Of a stretch of DNA of 64,000 bases, positions 30,625-39,243 are shown piece by piece (positions within the stretch are counted from its first letter, which is position 1; each line of letters opens with the position of its first letter). The position numbers and the translations under genes are program-made. The DNA comes from Paracoccus versutus. GTDB lineage: Bacteria > Pseudomonadota > Alphaproteobacteria > Rhodobacterales > Rhodobacteraceae. The notes under the pieces were generated by a model. The model was not told where the DNA came from, made no database searches, and saw nothing but the letters and a program-made list of their open reading frames with translations. The stretch covers positions 1 to 64,000 of the forward strand of contig NZ_JRKO01000030.1 of assembly GCF_000763885.1 (NCBI RefSeq), read 5' to 3'.

Positions 30625-31832
30625 GCTTCGACGTCGAAAAGATCCGTGCCGATTTCCCGATCCTGTCGCGGCAGGTGAACGGCCGGCCGCTGGTCTACCT
30701 GGACAATGGCGCCTCGGCGCAAAAGCCGCGCGTGGTGATCGACGCCATCACCCGCGCCTATGAGGCGGAATATGCCAATGTCCATCGCGGCTTGCATTTC
30801 CTGTCCAACCTCGCGACCGAGAATTACGAGCGGGTGCGCGCCATCATCGCCCGCTTCCTGAACGCCCCGCGCGAGGACGAGGTGATCTTCACCTCGGGCG
30901 CGACCGAGGGGATCAACCTGGTCTCCTATGGCTGGGCCGCGCCGCGGCTGGGGCCGGGCGACGAGATCGTGCTGTCGGTGCTGGAGCATCACGCCAATAT
31001 CGTGCCCTGGCACTTCCTGCGCGAACGCCAGGGCGTGGCGCTGAAATGGGTCGAGCCCGAGCCCGACGGCTCGCTGCCGCCCGAAAAGGTGCTGGCGGCG
31101 GTGGGACCGCGCACCCGGCTGATCGCCGTCACCCATATGTCGAACGTGACCGGCACCGTGGTCGATGTCGGCGCCATCGCGCGGGCGACCGACGTGCCGG
31201 TGCTGGCCGACGGGTCGCAGGCCGCCGTGCATATGCCGGTGGACCTGTCCACGCTGGGCGTCGATTTCTACTGCATCACCGGGCACAAGCTCTATGGCCC
31301 CTCGGGTTCGGGCGCGATCTGGATCCGGGCCGAGCGCCAGGCCGAGATGCGCCCCTTCATGGGCGGCGGCGACATGATCCGCACCGTCACCCGCGACGGC
31401 GTGGATTACGCCGACCCGCCGCTGCGCTTCGAGGCGGGCACCCCCGGCATCGCCAACCAGATCGGCCTGGGCGCGGCGCTGGAATACCTGATGGCGCTTG
31501 GCATGGAGAACATCGCCGCGCATGAGCGCGACCTGCGCGACTATGCCCGCGAGCGGCTGCGCAGCCTGAACTGGCTGTCGGTGCAGGGCGACGCGGCCGA
31601 GAAGGGCGCGATCTTCTCGATGACGATGCAGGGCGCGCATGCCCATGACATCTCGACCATCCTCGACAAGCGCGGCATCGCGGTGCGGGCGGGAACGCAT
31701 TGCGCCATGCCCCTGCTGGATTTCTTTGGCCTCAGCGCCACCGCGCGCGCCAGCTTCGCCATGTATAACACCCGCGCCGAGGTCGATGCGCTGGTGGACG
31801 GGCTGTCTTTCTGCCGGGAACTGTTCGCCTGA
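30621..31832 (+). CDS. sufS: Cysteine desulfurase SufS
   Basis: A group II cysteine desulfurase (403 residues) supplying sulfur to SufBCD. It has YLDNGASAQKP near residue 28, the PLP lysine in ITGHKLYGPSG (about 225) and the short active-site loop RAGTHCAMPLL with the catalytic cysteine (about 360). SufS normally needs SufE or SufU, but no such gene, and no sufA or sufT, follows: the operon appears to end here. Confidence 0.94.
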   Translation: MSFDVEKIRADFPILSRQVNGRPLVYLDNGASAQKPRVVIDAITRAYEAEYANVHRGLHFLSNLATENYERVRAIIARFLNAPREDEVIFTSGATEGINLVSYGWAAPRLGPGDEIVLSVLEHHANIVPWHFLRERQGVALKWVEPEPDGSLPPEKVLAAVGPRTRLIAVTHMSNVTGTVVDVGAIARATDVPVLADGSQAAVHMPVDLSTLGVDFYCITGHKLYGPSGSGAIWIRAERQAEMRPFMGGGDMIRTVTRDGVDYADPPLRFEAGTPGIANQIGLGAALEYLMALGMENIAAHERDLRDYARERLRSLNWLSVQGDAAEKGAIFSMTMQGAHAHDISTILDKRGIAVRAGTHCAMPLLDFFGLSATARASFAMYNTRAEVDALVDGLSFCRELFA

Positions 31833-31988
31833 CCCCTCCGGCGTAATATTCGTTCCTTCGTAGGCATGCGTCAATTTGCGGCGGCGCCCGATTCTGGCGG
31901 CGTTGTGCCGGCATTGCTAGACTGCATTCAGGAAGCGCGCTCTCTTCGGCCGTAGCGAACCGGCCGACCCTTGGGAGGAAGAGGGCAA

Positions 31989-33632
31989 ATGCCACCGACA
32001 AACCGGGCCATGCGTTTGCTCGCATGGGCCTTTTGGGTCGCGGCCGCGATGGCCGCGCCGGCGCAGGCGCAGGAGGCGCCTGCCGTTCCGGGCAGCGGCA
32101 GCACCGCCGACCATTCGAAATTTCCGGCGCTGAAGGGGCCCTTCTCATCGGGGCTGGAAGTCACCCAGGCCTGCCTGTCCTGCCATACCGAGGCGGGCGA
32201 CCAGGTCATGCACACGCTGCACTGGACATGGGACTATACCCATGCCGAAACTGGGCAGAAGCTGGGAAAATCCAGCGTCATCAATTCGTTTTGCGGCAAT
32301 GTCGGCTCGAACGAGGCGCGCTGCACATCCTGCCACGCCGGCTATGGCTGGACCGACGTGCGCCAGCCGCCCCCCTCTGACCCGGCGCGGGTTGATTGCC
32401 TGGCCTGCCATGACCGTTCCGGCCAATATACCAAGCTCGACAACATGGCGGGCCACCCGCCGCTCGAGCCGGTGCCCGCCGGGGCCAAGACCATCACCGG
32501 CGCCGATGCCAAGCCGGTCGATCTGGCGCGGGCGGCGCAATCGGTGGGCGCGCCGGGACGCGACAATTGCGGCAACTGCCATTTCTACGGCGGCGGCGGC
32601 GACAACGTGAAGCATGGCGACCTGTCCTCGGCGCTGATCCGGCCGGACCTGGCGACCGATGTGCATATGTCGCCCGAGGGCGGCAATTTCACCTGCCAGA
32701 CCTGCCATGTCACCGAGGATCACCGCGTCGCCGGCTCGCGCTATGCCGTCGAGGCCAAGGACATCGTCGACGCGCATCTGCTGGGCCAGCCGCGCGATGC
32801 CGCGACCTGCGAAAGCTGCCACGGCAACCGGCCCCATGCCGCGACGCCGACGGGGATGAAGCTGAACGACCATACCGACCGCGTCGCCTGCCAGACCTGC
32901 CACATTCCGTCCTTTGCCCGCGGCGGCGTCGCGACCAAGACGCTGTGGGACTGGTCGACCGCCGGCAAGTTCAAGGACGGCAAGCCCTTCGCCGAGGAGG
33001 AGTTCACCCAGTCCGACGGCCAGCACCTGCATACCTATCTGTCCACCAAGGGCAATTTCGAATGGGCCGAGAACGTGGTGCCCTTCTATGGCTGGTTCAA
33101 CGGCACGGTCGAATACACCACCGCCGAGACGGTCTTCGATCCGTCGCTGCCGGTCGAGATCAACCGGCTCGAGGGGTCGGCCGCCGACCCGGATGCGCGG
33201 ATCTGGCCCTTCAAGCAGATGGTCGGCCGCCAGGCCTTCGACACCGAGCGCAACGTGCTTCTGCACAGCCAGGTCTATGGCCCGCAGACCGACACCGCCT
33301 TCTGGACGAATTTCGACTGGTCCAAGGCGCTGCAGGCGGCGGCGCATTACATGGGCACGGATTATTCCGGGAAGTTCGATTTCGTCGACACGCAGATGTA
33401 TTGGCCGATCACCCATATGGTCGCGCCGGCCGAGGATGCGCTGAAATGCGGTGCCTGCCACCGGCCGGAAGGCCGCATGGCCGGAATCACCGGCGTCTAT
33501 ATTCCCGGCACCGGCCTGCCGCCGGGCGGGATCATCGGGCTGGCCCTGCTGGCGATGGCGGTCGCGGGCGTGGCCGGGCACGGGCTTCTGCGCCTGCTTG
33601 GCAGGAAGGGAAAGGGGGCGCATCATGGCTGA
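31989..33632 (+). CDS. Octaheme c-type cytochrome, tetrathionate-reductase (OTR) family
   Basis: A 547-residue periplasmic multihaem protein with a Sec signal peptide (about 1-28). Eight CxxCH motifs can be counted (CLSCH, CTSCH, CLACH, CGNCH, CQTCH, CESCH, CQTCH, CGACH). A hydrophobic C-terminal helix (about 517-537) probably anchors it to the membrane. Relatives such as Shewanella OTR reduce tetrathionate, nitrite and hydroxylamine in vitro. It overlaps a cytochrome b gene by 8 bp, forming a membrane quinol-linked module. The ribosome-binding site is GGGAGGAAG. The substrate in this organism is unknown. Confidence 0.9.
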   Translation: MPPTNRAMRLLAWAFWVAAAMAAPAQAQEAPAVPGSGSTADHSKFPALKGPFSSGLEVTQACLSCHTEAGDQVMHTLHWTWDYTHAETGQKLGKSSVINSFCGNVGSNEARCTSCHAGYGWTDVRQPPPSDPARVDCLACHDRSGQYTKLDNMAGHPPLEPVPAGAKTITGADAKPVDLARAAQSVGAPGRDNCGNCHFYGGGGDNVKHGDLSSALIRPDLATDVHMSPEGGNFTCQTCHVTEDHRVAGSRYAVEAKDIVDAHLLGQPRDAATCESCHGNRPHAATPTGMKLNDHTDRVACQTCHIPSFARGGVATKTLWDWSTAGKFKDGKPFAEEEFTQSDGQHLHTYLSTKGNFEWAENVVPFYGWFNGTVEYTTAETVFDPSLPVEINRLEGSAADPDARIWPFKQMVGRQAFDTERNVLLHSQVYGPQTDTAFWTNFDWSKALQAAAHYMGTDYSGKFDFVDTQMYWPITHMVAPAEDALKCGACHRPEGRMAGITGVYIPGTGLPPGGIIGLALLAMAVAGVAGHGLLRLLGRKGKGAHHG

Positions 33633-34281
33633 GCGCAAGGTTCTGGTCTATACCCGCTTCAACCGGCTGTGGCACTGGAGCCAGGCGGCCTCGATCCTGG
33701 TCCTGCTGTTCACCGGGCTGCGGATCATGGGGCTGCACGGGGTTCTGACCTTCGGCCTGGCGGTGACGATCCATTCCGTCGTCGCGGTGGCGCTGATGCT
33801 GCTCTGGGCCTTCACCGCCTTCTGGCTGCTGACGACCGGGACGTGGCGGCAGTTCGCGCCGCGCCGGGCGGGGCTGTGGCAGGTCGCGCGCTTCTATGCC
33901 TGGGGGGTGTTCCGCGGCGAGGAGCACCCCTATCGCAAGGTGCTGCGGCGCCGGCACAACCCCCTGCAGGCGCTGGCCTATCTGGCGTTGAAGGTGCTGC
34001 TGTTCCCGGCGGTGTTTCTCAGCGGCATTGCCTATCTGGGCTATGGCTTGTGGGACGATCTCGACCCGTCGGGCTGGGCGATCTGGGCGGTGGCCAATAT
34101 CCACATCCTGACCGCCTTTGCGATCGGCAGCTTCGTGGTGGCGCATGTCTACCTGCTGACCGTCGGCCACGGCTTTCGCGAGCATGTGAAGCCGATGCTG
34201 ACCGGGTTCGAGACCGTCGACCTGACGCCCGAGCAGGAAGCCTATCTGGCCGCCGAGGAACCCCGGCGCCTGAAGCCCTGA
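33625..34281 (+). CDS. Cytochrome b561-like membrane subunit
   Basis: A 218-residue protein with four to five membrane helices. Histidines suited to b-type haem ligation occur in FNRLWHWSQ (about 15), [10 protein letters not shown] and the [20 protein letters not shown] segment. It resembles NiFe-hydrogenase/formate-dehydrogenase-type cytochrome b. It overlaps the octaheme gene and is predicted to carry electrons between the quinone pool and that periplasmic cytochrome. Confidence 0.88.
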   Translation: MAERKVLVYTRFNRLWHWSQAASILVLLFTGLRIMGLHGVLTFGLAVTIHSVVAVALMLLWAFTAFWLLTTGTWRQFAPRRAGLWQVARFYAWGVFRGEEHPYRKVLRRRHNPLQALAYLALKVLLFPAVFLSGIAYLGYGLWDDLDPSGWAIWAVANIHILTAFAIGSFVVAHVYLLTVGHGFREHVKPMLTGFETVDLTPEQEAYLAAEEPRRLKP

Positions 34282-34334
34282 CCGGCGATTTGCCATTGCG
34301 GGGGCCGGTCCGATCGGCTATGGACCGGCCTGAG

Positions 34335-34411
34335 GCACCCGTAGCTCAGCTGGATAGAGTGTCGCCCTCCGAAGGCGAAGGTCACAGGTTCGAATCCTGT
34401 CGGGTGCGCCA
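34335..34411 (+). tRNA. tRNA-Arg (anticodon CCG)
   Basis: A 77-nt cloverleaf. The acceptor stem is GCACCCG/CGGGTGC with a G discriminator and an encoded CCA. The D-arm contains AGCTCAGCTGGATAGAG, the anticodon loop CTCCGAA gives CCG, and the T-arm contains GGTTCGAATCC. It reads arginine CGG codons. Confidence 0.97.
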
Positions 34412-34599
34412 TTTCCCCGAACCACCACCGGACATCGGCCGCTTGGGATGTTCCTGCCGGGCTTGGCCAACCACCACGGTTCCCCTGCATTGGCTGCGCG
34501 GGAAAGGCCCGCCGCGGCGCGATTCGTTGGCGGGTGGGCAGAGGCTTCCATCCGCCAAGATCAGCGGCGTGGCGTCAGCCACGAGCTGCGCGGCCGGGC

Positions 34600-35559
34600 T
34601 CAGGTCGTTGCGGCTTCCGGCGCGGTTTCGAAGGCGCGGGCGATCTCGGCCTCGGGGCAGCCATTGGCCAGCATCGCCGCCAGCAGGATGCGCGCCTGGC
34701 CGGGGCGCAGCAGCCGGGCATGGATGGCACCCGCACGACGCATGTCATGGCCGCCGCCGCCGCCGCCATAGATCGGCGACAGCAGCCCCTCGGGCACCCG
34801 GCTGGAGACCACCACCACCACGCCCTGCGCCCGTGCCCGCGCAATGGCGGCGACCAGTTCGGGCGTGGCATTGCCCGATCCCAGCGCCGAGATCACGATG
34901 CCCCGCGCCCCGGCGGCCAGGCTGGCCTCGAGATGCAGCCCGTCGCTGCCGGGATGGGTGGCGACGATGTCGACGCGCAGGCCGTCGACCGGGACGGGCA
35001 GGGGCTGGGTGACGCTGGGCCCTTCCTCGGCCACGCGGCGAAAGGCGTCCGGCGCGTCCGAGGCGAATTTGTAAAGCCCCCAGACCGGCAGCAGCCGGCC
35101 GCCGAAGGCCAGGACCACGCCCCCCTGGCCAGGCGGCTGCAGGGCCGCGCGGACGGCATCGGCCAGGTTGCGCGCCCCGTCCGAACGCGGGTGGTCCGAG
35201 GCGAATTGCGCCCCCGTGAACACCACCGGCTTGCGCGGCGCATGCTGCAATTGCACCAGAAGCGCGGTTTCCTCCATCGCGTCGGTGCCGTGCAGGGCGA
35301 TGATGCCGGCGATGCCGGGGTCGGCCAGCTGGGCCGCCACCGCGTCGCTGATGCGCTGCATGTCGGCCAGCGTCAGGCTGGCGGAATCCTTGGCCAGCAC
35401 CTCTTGCGGGCGCAGGTCGGCCGCCATCGGCGGCAGCATCGCCAAAAGATCCGCCGCCCCCAGGCTGGGGCTGGCGGCGCCGTTCGTGTCCCGGCTGCTG
35501 GCGATGGTGCCGCCGGTGGCAAGCACCGCCAGCAGCGGAATCCGTCCGGTCCCGGTCAC
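34600..35559 (-). CDS. L-asparaginase family protein
   Basis: A 319-residue cytoplasmic-type asparaginase without a signal peptide. The two catalytic threonine motifs are present: LATGGTIASS near residue 14 and IALHGTDAMEETA near residue 88. GAQFASDHPRSDGARNL is the conserved central segment. The start is uncertain. A GTG at 35559 gives normal length and overlaps (GTGA) the stop of a five-codon leader frame that has a strong ribosome-binding site. Probably regulated by the GntR protein encoded 210 bp upstream. Confidence 0.85.
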   Translation of the reverse strand: MTGTGRIPLLAVLATGGTIASSRDTNGAASPSLGAADLLAMLPPMAADLRPQEVLAKDSASLTLADMQRISDAVAAQLADPGIAGIIALHGTDAMEETALLVQLQHAPRKPVVFTGAQFASDHPRSDGARNLADAVRAALQPPGQGGVVLAFGGRLLPVWGLYKFASDAPDAFRRVAEEGPSVTQPLPVPVDGLRVDIVATHPGSDGLHLEASLAAGARGIVISALGSGNATPELVAAIARARAQGVVVVVSSRVPEGLLSPIYGGGGGGHDMRRAGAIHARLLRPGQARILLAAMLANGCPEAEIARAFETAPEAATT

Positions 35560-35573
35560 GACACGAACTGCAT
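35556..35573 (-). other. Possible 5-codon leader frame coupled to asparaginase
   Basis: On the minus strand a strong ribosome-binding site (AAGGGAGGG, 35585-35593) precedes the frame ATG CAG TTC GTG TCG TGA. Its stop overlaps the GTG proposed as the asparaginase start (GTGA). Reinitiation could couple the two. It could also mean the asparaginase really starts at an in-frame TTG near the ribosome-binding site. Confidence 0.3.
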
Positions 35574-35769
35574 GGTTGCGCAATCCCTCCCTTGCAGAAC
35601 TGCGGCCGGCTTGGGCGGGCCCGGCCTGCCGCGATCTGTCTGACAGCTTGCGATAAACACAGCCGCCGCCGGGGTCAAGCCCGGCCGGTCGCCCGCACCC
35701 TGCGTAATCTTGCGCGGACGGGGGCGAAAGCGGGCGGATCATTGCCGCAGCGGGCCTGCCACCGCAAGA

Positions 35770-36483
35770 TCAGGAATTGGCCGGGCGCTGGCTGATGATC
35801 CAGGTCATCGCCTGTTCGACCTCGTCGAGATGGTCGCGCATGGCGGTGCGCGCCTCGGTCTCGGAGCCGGCGGCGATCGCCTCGGCGATGCGGCGATGTT
35901 CCAGGTTCGAGGTGATGCGCCGATCCGCCATCAGGTTCACCAGTTCGGACTGCCGCATCAGCGCGTCGCGGGAATCGGTGACGATGCGGGCGAACAGCCG
36001 GTTGCGGGCGGCCTCGGCGATCAGGCAGTGGAAATCGGAATCCAGCCGCACCCATTTCAGCGCGTCCTCCTGTCGCTCCATGCTGTCGCAAAGCTGCAAG
36101 AGCCGGGCCATGTCCTCGTCGCTGCGGCGCAGGGCGGCCCAGCCGGCGGCGGGGATCTCGATGAAGGGGCGGGCCTCGATCAGCTCGCGCGCCGAATAAT
36201 TGCCATAGGCAAGCTCCGGCGCCTGCCGGTCCGAGATGACGAAGCTGCCGCTGCCGCTGCGGCTGCGTGTCAGGCCCAGCGTCTGCAGCGAGCGCATGGC
36301 CTCGCGGATGATCGGGCGGCTGACGCCGTAATGCTCGGCCAGCTTGGCCTCGGAGGGCAGCCGGATGCCGACCGGCAAGCGGCCGGCCAGTATCGCGCCT
36401 CGCAGATCCTCGAACACCGTCTCGGCGGCGTTTTTCCGACTGACCGGGCTCTTATGGGACAACCAATCAGCCACCTTGTTCAT
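35770..36483 (-). CDS. GntR-family (FadR subfamily) transcriptional regulator
   Basis: A 237-residue regulator. The winged helix-turn-helix is at about 15-80 (LPSEAKLAEHYGVSRPIIREAMRSL). The C-terminal FCD all-helical ligand domain has the usual metal-binding Asp/His set, including DSDFHCLIAEAARNRLF and HRRIAEAI. The start MNKVADWL at 36483 is preferred over an upstream ATG. The gene precedes the asparaginase on the same strand, which suggests control by an amino or organic acid. The ligand is unknown. Confidence 0.87.
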   Translation of the reverse strand: MNKVADWLSHKSPVSRKNAAETVFEDLRGAILAGRLPVGIRLPSEAKLAEHYGVSRPIIREAMRSLQTLGLTRSRSGSGSFVISDRQAPELAYGNYSARELIEARPFIEIPAAGWAALRRSDEDMARLLQLCDSMERQEDALKWVRLDSDFHCLIAEAARNRLFARIVTDSRDALMRQSELVNLMADRRITSNLEHRRIAEAIAAGSETEARTAMRDHLDEVEQAMTWIISQRPANS

Positions 36484-36538
36484 GGCGCCAATGTTGCATG
36501 TCAGGCGCACCTGTCAAGACGTGCTGTGGGGGAACCGT

Positions 36539-36619
36539 CTACCAGTACAGAATGGCGGCGCCGAGCAGCCCGGCCAGGCCGGCGATCTGCGCCATGAAAA
36601 TCAGGTGATAGATCCTCAT
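36539..36619 (-). CDS. Possible 26-residue single-TM peptide
   Basis: A short frame, MRIYHLIFMAQIAGLAGLLG followed by six more hydrophobic residues, with GGAG eight bases before the ATG. It is almost entirely one transmembrane helix and ends in tyrosine-tryptophan. It lies 55 bp upstream of the GntR gene on the same strand. Too short for homology; supported only by ribosome-binding site and hydrophobicity. Confidence 0.3.
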   Translation of the reverse strand: MRIYHLIFMAQIAGLAGLLGAAILYW

Positions 36620-36852
36620 CCGCGTCGCTCCGCGTCCAGAATCCGGGGAAATCGTTTCTCATCCTGCCGGGGGTCGCGGATTTTTGGAAGTCGGATTCCG
36701 GGCGCGGTGAACATTTATCAACTCTGCCCGCCTGGCCCGTGCGGGGTTGCGCCCGCCGCTGCGGTATGGCAGTCAGGGCCGGCGGCGGCGAACGACCCTT
36801 GGCGCGATTCTGCGCCCGCATTTCCCATATCCGAACAGCTACAGGTTTTCCG

Positions 36853-38043
36853 ATGCGTGATCCCCTGTTCCGCATGGCCCTGCTTCTTGGCCTGCTTTCC
36901 GCCGTCGGTCCCTTTGCGATCGACATGTATCTGCCCGCCCTGCCGCAGGTGGCCAGCGACCTTGGCACCACCGAGGCCGGGGCGGCGCTGACCCTGACCT
37001 CGTATTTCATCGTCTTCGGCTTTGCGCAGATGATCTATGGGCCCATGGCCGATGCGGTCGGGCGCAAGAAGCCGCTGGTGATCGGCGTGGCGATCTTTCT
37101 GGCCGCCACCGTCGCGGCCAGCCTGGCGCCGACCATCGGCTGGCTGATCGCCGCCCGCGCCTTGCAGGGGCTGGGCGCGGCCACGCTGATGGCGGTGCCG
37201 CGCGCGGTGATCCGCGACATGGCGACCGGCCCCGCGGCGGCCAGGATGATGGCGGCGATCATGATCGTGATCTCGGTCTCGCCCATGCTGGCGCCGCTGA
37301 CCGGATCGGCGGTGATGGCCTGGGGCGGCTGGCGCGAGATCTTCGCCGTGCTGGCCGCGGCCGCCTTGCTGAGCCTGGGGCTGATCCTGTTCGTGCTGCC
37401 CGAGACCCTGCCGGCCGAGCGGCGCCGGCCGGTGCGGCTGGCGGCCATGACGGCCGGGGCGCGGCGGCTGCTGTCCGACCGCCGCTTTCTGGGGCTGACC
37501 ATGATCGGCGGCTTCGGCATGGCCAGCTTCTTCGTGTTCCTGGCCTCGGCGAGCTTCGTCTATACCCGGCAATACGGGCTCAGCCCGACCGGGTTCTCGC
37601 TGGCCTTCGCGGTGAATGCGGTGGGCTTCTTCACCGCCTCGCAATTCGCCGGCCGGCTGGCCGAGCGCTTCGGGATGGAGCGGGTGATCTCGCTGGCCAT
37701 CACCGGCTTTGCCGGGCTGTCGCTGGCGCTATCCCTGGTGGTGCTGGCGGGGTTCGACGCGCTGGCGGTGGTCATCGCCGGGCTGTTTGTGGCCAATGCC
37801 TGCCTGGGGCTGGTCATGCCGACGGCCATGGTCATGTCGCTGGACCCGCATCCCGACATCGCCGGGCTCGCCTCGTCGCTGGGCGGGACGCTGCAGATGC
37901 TGACGGGCGGGCTGATGATCGCCGTGACCGGGCCGCTCCTGGACAATACCGCGGCGACCATGGTGCCGGCGATCACGCTTTGCGCGGCCCTTGCCTGGGC
38001 GGCGGCCGCGGCCTCGCTGCCGCGGCTGCGGCTGCTGGCCTGA
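36853..38043 (+). CDS. Bcr/CflA-family drug-efflux transporter (MFS)
   Basis: A 396-residue major facilitator with 12 predicted helices. It opens with the Bcr/CflA signature GPFAIDMYLPALP and has the loop 2-3 motif GPMADAVGRKKPL. Drug/proton antiport at the inner membrane is inferred from the family. It is convergent with narR, 222 bp apart; that gap holds a GC-rich inverted repeat without a T-tract. Confidence 0.9.
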   Translation: MRDPLFRMALLLGLLSAVGPFAIDMYLPALPQVASDLGTTEAGAALTLTSYFIVFGFAQMIYGPMADAVGRKKPLVIGVAIFLAATVAASLAPTIGWLIAARALQGLGAATLMAVPRAVIRDMATGPAAARMMAAIMIVISVSPMLAPLTGSAVMAWGGWREIFAVLAAAALLSLGLILFVLPETLPAERRRPVRLAAMTAGARRLLSDRRFLGLTMIGGFGMASFFVFLASASFVYTRQYGLSPTGFSLAFAVNAVGFFTASQFAGRLAERFGMERVISLAITGFAGLSLALSLVVLAGFDALAVVIAGLFVANACLGLVMPTAMVMSLDPHPDIAGLASSLGGTLQMLTGGLMIAVTGPLLDNTAATMVPAITLCAALAWAAAAASLPRLRLLA

Positions 38044-38265
38044 CCTTCCCGGTTCCGCCCCAGCCTGCGCCGCGCCCTTGCGGGCGGGCAGGGCGCGCTC
38101 GGGCCGAAACCCGCATCATGGATCGCGCCGGCGGGCTGGCACGCTGGGCCGGCCCGTCGTGTCGCGCGCCAGCACCCGCTGCCTTTCGGTTAGGATCGGC
38201 GGAACCTATCCGCCGGCATATCCGGGCGCGGTCGGAGGCCGCCGCTTGTGCTCGGATCCCTGCCG

Positions 38266-38970
38266 TCAGGGAATGTTCAGCGCCGTGTCCAGCAGGGTGT
38301 TGGGCTGGACCAGCGCCTTCAGCGCGGCCGGGTCGGTGATGGTGACGCGCATGCCGTCGATATGCACGCCATGGTCGCGCAGCGCCTTGAAGGCGCGCGA
38401 CAGGCTTTCCGGCGTCATGCCCAGGTAAGAGGCCAGCAGCCGCTTTTCCTGCGGCAGCACGAATCCCGCCACGCCGCCCGCGTCCTGCGACCGCTGCCAC
38501 AGATAGGCGCCCAGCCTTTCGCGGGCATTGCGCAGCTTGAGGTTCTTGGCATGGCGCACCAGGTTGCGATAGCCCTCGGACAGTTCCTGCACCGTGGCCA
38601 GGGCAAAGCCGTGGTCGCGCGAAAAGGCCGCGCGCACGTCCACCGCCGGGATCAGCACGATGCGCGAGCGTTGCAGGGTGCGCGCCGACATCAGATAGGG
38701 CGCGTCGCGCATGCAGGCGGCCAGGATGAAGGTGGCGACCGGCTGGACCACGGCCATGGTGGTGTCGCGGTCCTGCCAGTTGGCGTAAAGCTCGACCGCG
38801 CCCTCCAGCACGACATGCAGGAAATTCGCCACCTCGCCCTGCCGGATCAGCTCCAGCTGGGCGGGAAACACCTGGTCGTAGGCCGCATGGATCAGCGCGT
38901 CGAAGCACGGGCTGGTCATGTTGCGAAACAGCGGCAGGTTGCGGATGTCGTTGCGGTCCTCTTCGCGCAT
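38266..38970 (-). CDS. narR: NarR, Crp/Fnr-family regulator of nitrate respiration
   Basis: A 234-residue regulator with a cyclic-nucleotide-binding-like beta-roll (about 15-130) and a C-terminal helix-turn-helix (LLASYLGMTPESLSRAFKAL, about 174-193). It lacks the N-terminal cysteine cluster that holds the [4Fe-4S] of FNR. This fits Paracoccus NarR, which activates nar genes in response to nitrate or nitrite. It is divergent from narK with 273 bp between them. The ATG at 38970 is preferred over an upstream one. An FNR-type box lies about 60 bp upstream. Confidence 0.88.
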   Translation of the reverse strand: MREEDRNDIRNLPLFRNMTSPCFDALIHAAYDQVFPAQLELIRQGEVANFLHVVLEGAVELYANWQDRDTTMAVVQPVATFILAACMRDAPYLMSARTLQRSRIVLIPAVDVRAAFSRDHGFALATVQELSEGYRNLVRHAKNLKLRNARERLGAYLWQRSQDAGGVAGFVLPQEKRLLASYLGMTPESLSRAFKALRDHGVHIDGMRVTITDPAALKALVQPNTLLDTALNIP

Positions 38971-39022
38971 AAAGCTGTCCTGTCGGATGGGTCTGGAATC
39001 GCCTCTGACATAGCAAAAATCT

Positions 39023-39036
39023 TGATATTTGTCAAT
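39023..39036. promoter_or_regulatory. FNR-type box in narR promoter
   Basis: TTGATATTTGTCAA, a 5-4-5 dyad one base off TTGAT-N4-ATCAA. It is centred about 60 bp upstream of the narR ATG and over 200 bp from narK, so it most likely serves narR (FnrP activation or autoregulation). It differs by one base from the box at 53745-53758. Confidence 0.6.
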
Positions 39037-39052
39037 CAATGATGGCATATTT

Positions 39053-39067
39053 GTCATGAAATGACAG
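39053..39067. promoter_or_regulatory. Perfect palindrome between narR and narK
   Basis: TGTCAT-GAA-ATGACA, a 6-3-6 perfect inverted repeat. Its spacing is wrong for FNR (which is 5-4-5), so it may be an operator for another factor, possibly NarR itself. It lies 16 bp from the FNR-type box. Confidence 0.4.
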
Positions 39068-39157
39068 GGAGAATGATGGGTGCCGGATTGAGTATCCTCC
39101 AATCCTGACGGCGCAGAATCGAAATCCGGTCGGTTTTCGGGGTGCGGCTGGGACAGG

Positions 39158-39171
39158 TTGATCCAGATCAA
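39158..39171 (+). promoter_or_regulatory. Perfect FNR (FnrP) box upstream of narK
   Basis: TTGATCCAGATCAA matches the FNR consensus exactly. It is centred 79.5 bp before the narK ATG. A class II promoter (-41.5) would start near 39206, leaving a 38-nt leader. The -10 position here is a poor match, in keeping with a need for an additional activator. Confidence 0.8.
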
Positions 39172-39243
39172 ACATTGCCGCCGGGGTCCGTGTTGGGTGA
39201 GCGCCACAAACAGCGCGCGAACGTCCCAATCGGAGCATCCGCC

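Noticed and set aside
31833..31988. FNR box for the octaheme cytochrome operon
   Set aside because: A TAGACT hexamer resembles the -10 of the FNR promoters, but no TTGAT-type dyad lies at the required distance.
38044..38265. Terminator between the Bcr/CflA gene and narR
   Set aside because: There is a GC-rich inverted repeat (GCGCCCT/AGGGCGC), but the loop is 11 nt and no T-tract follows on either strand.
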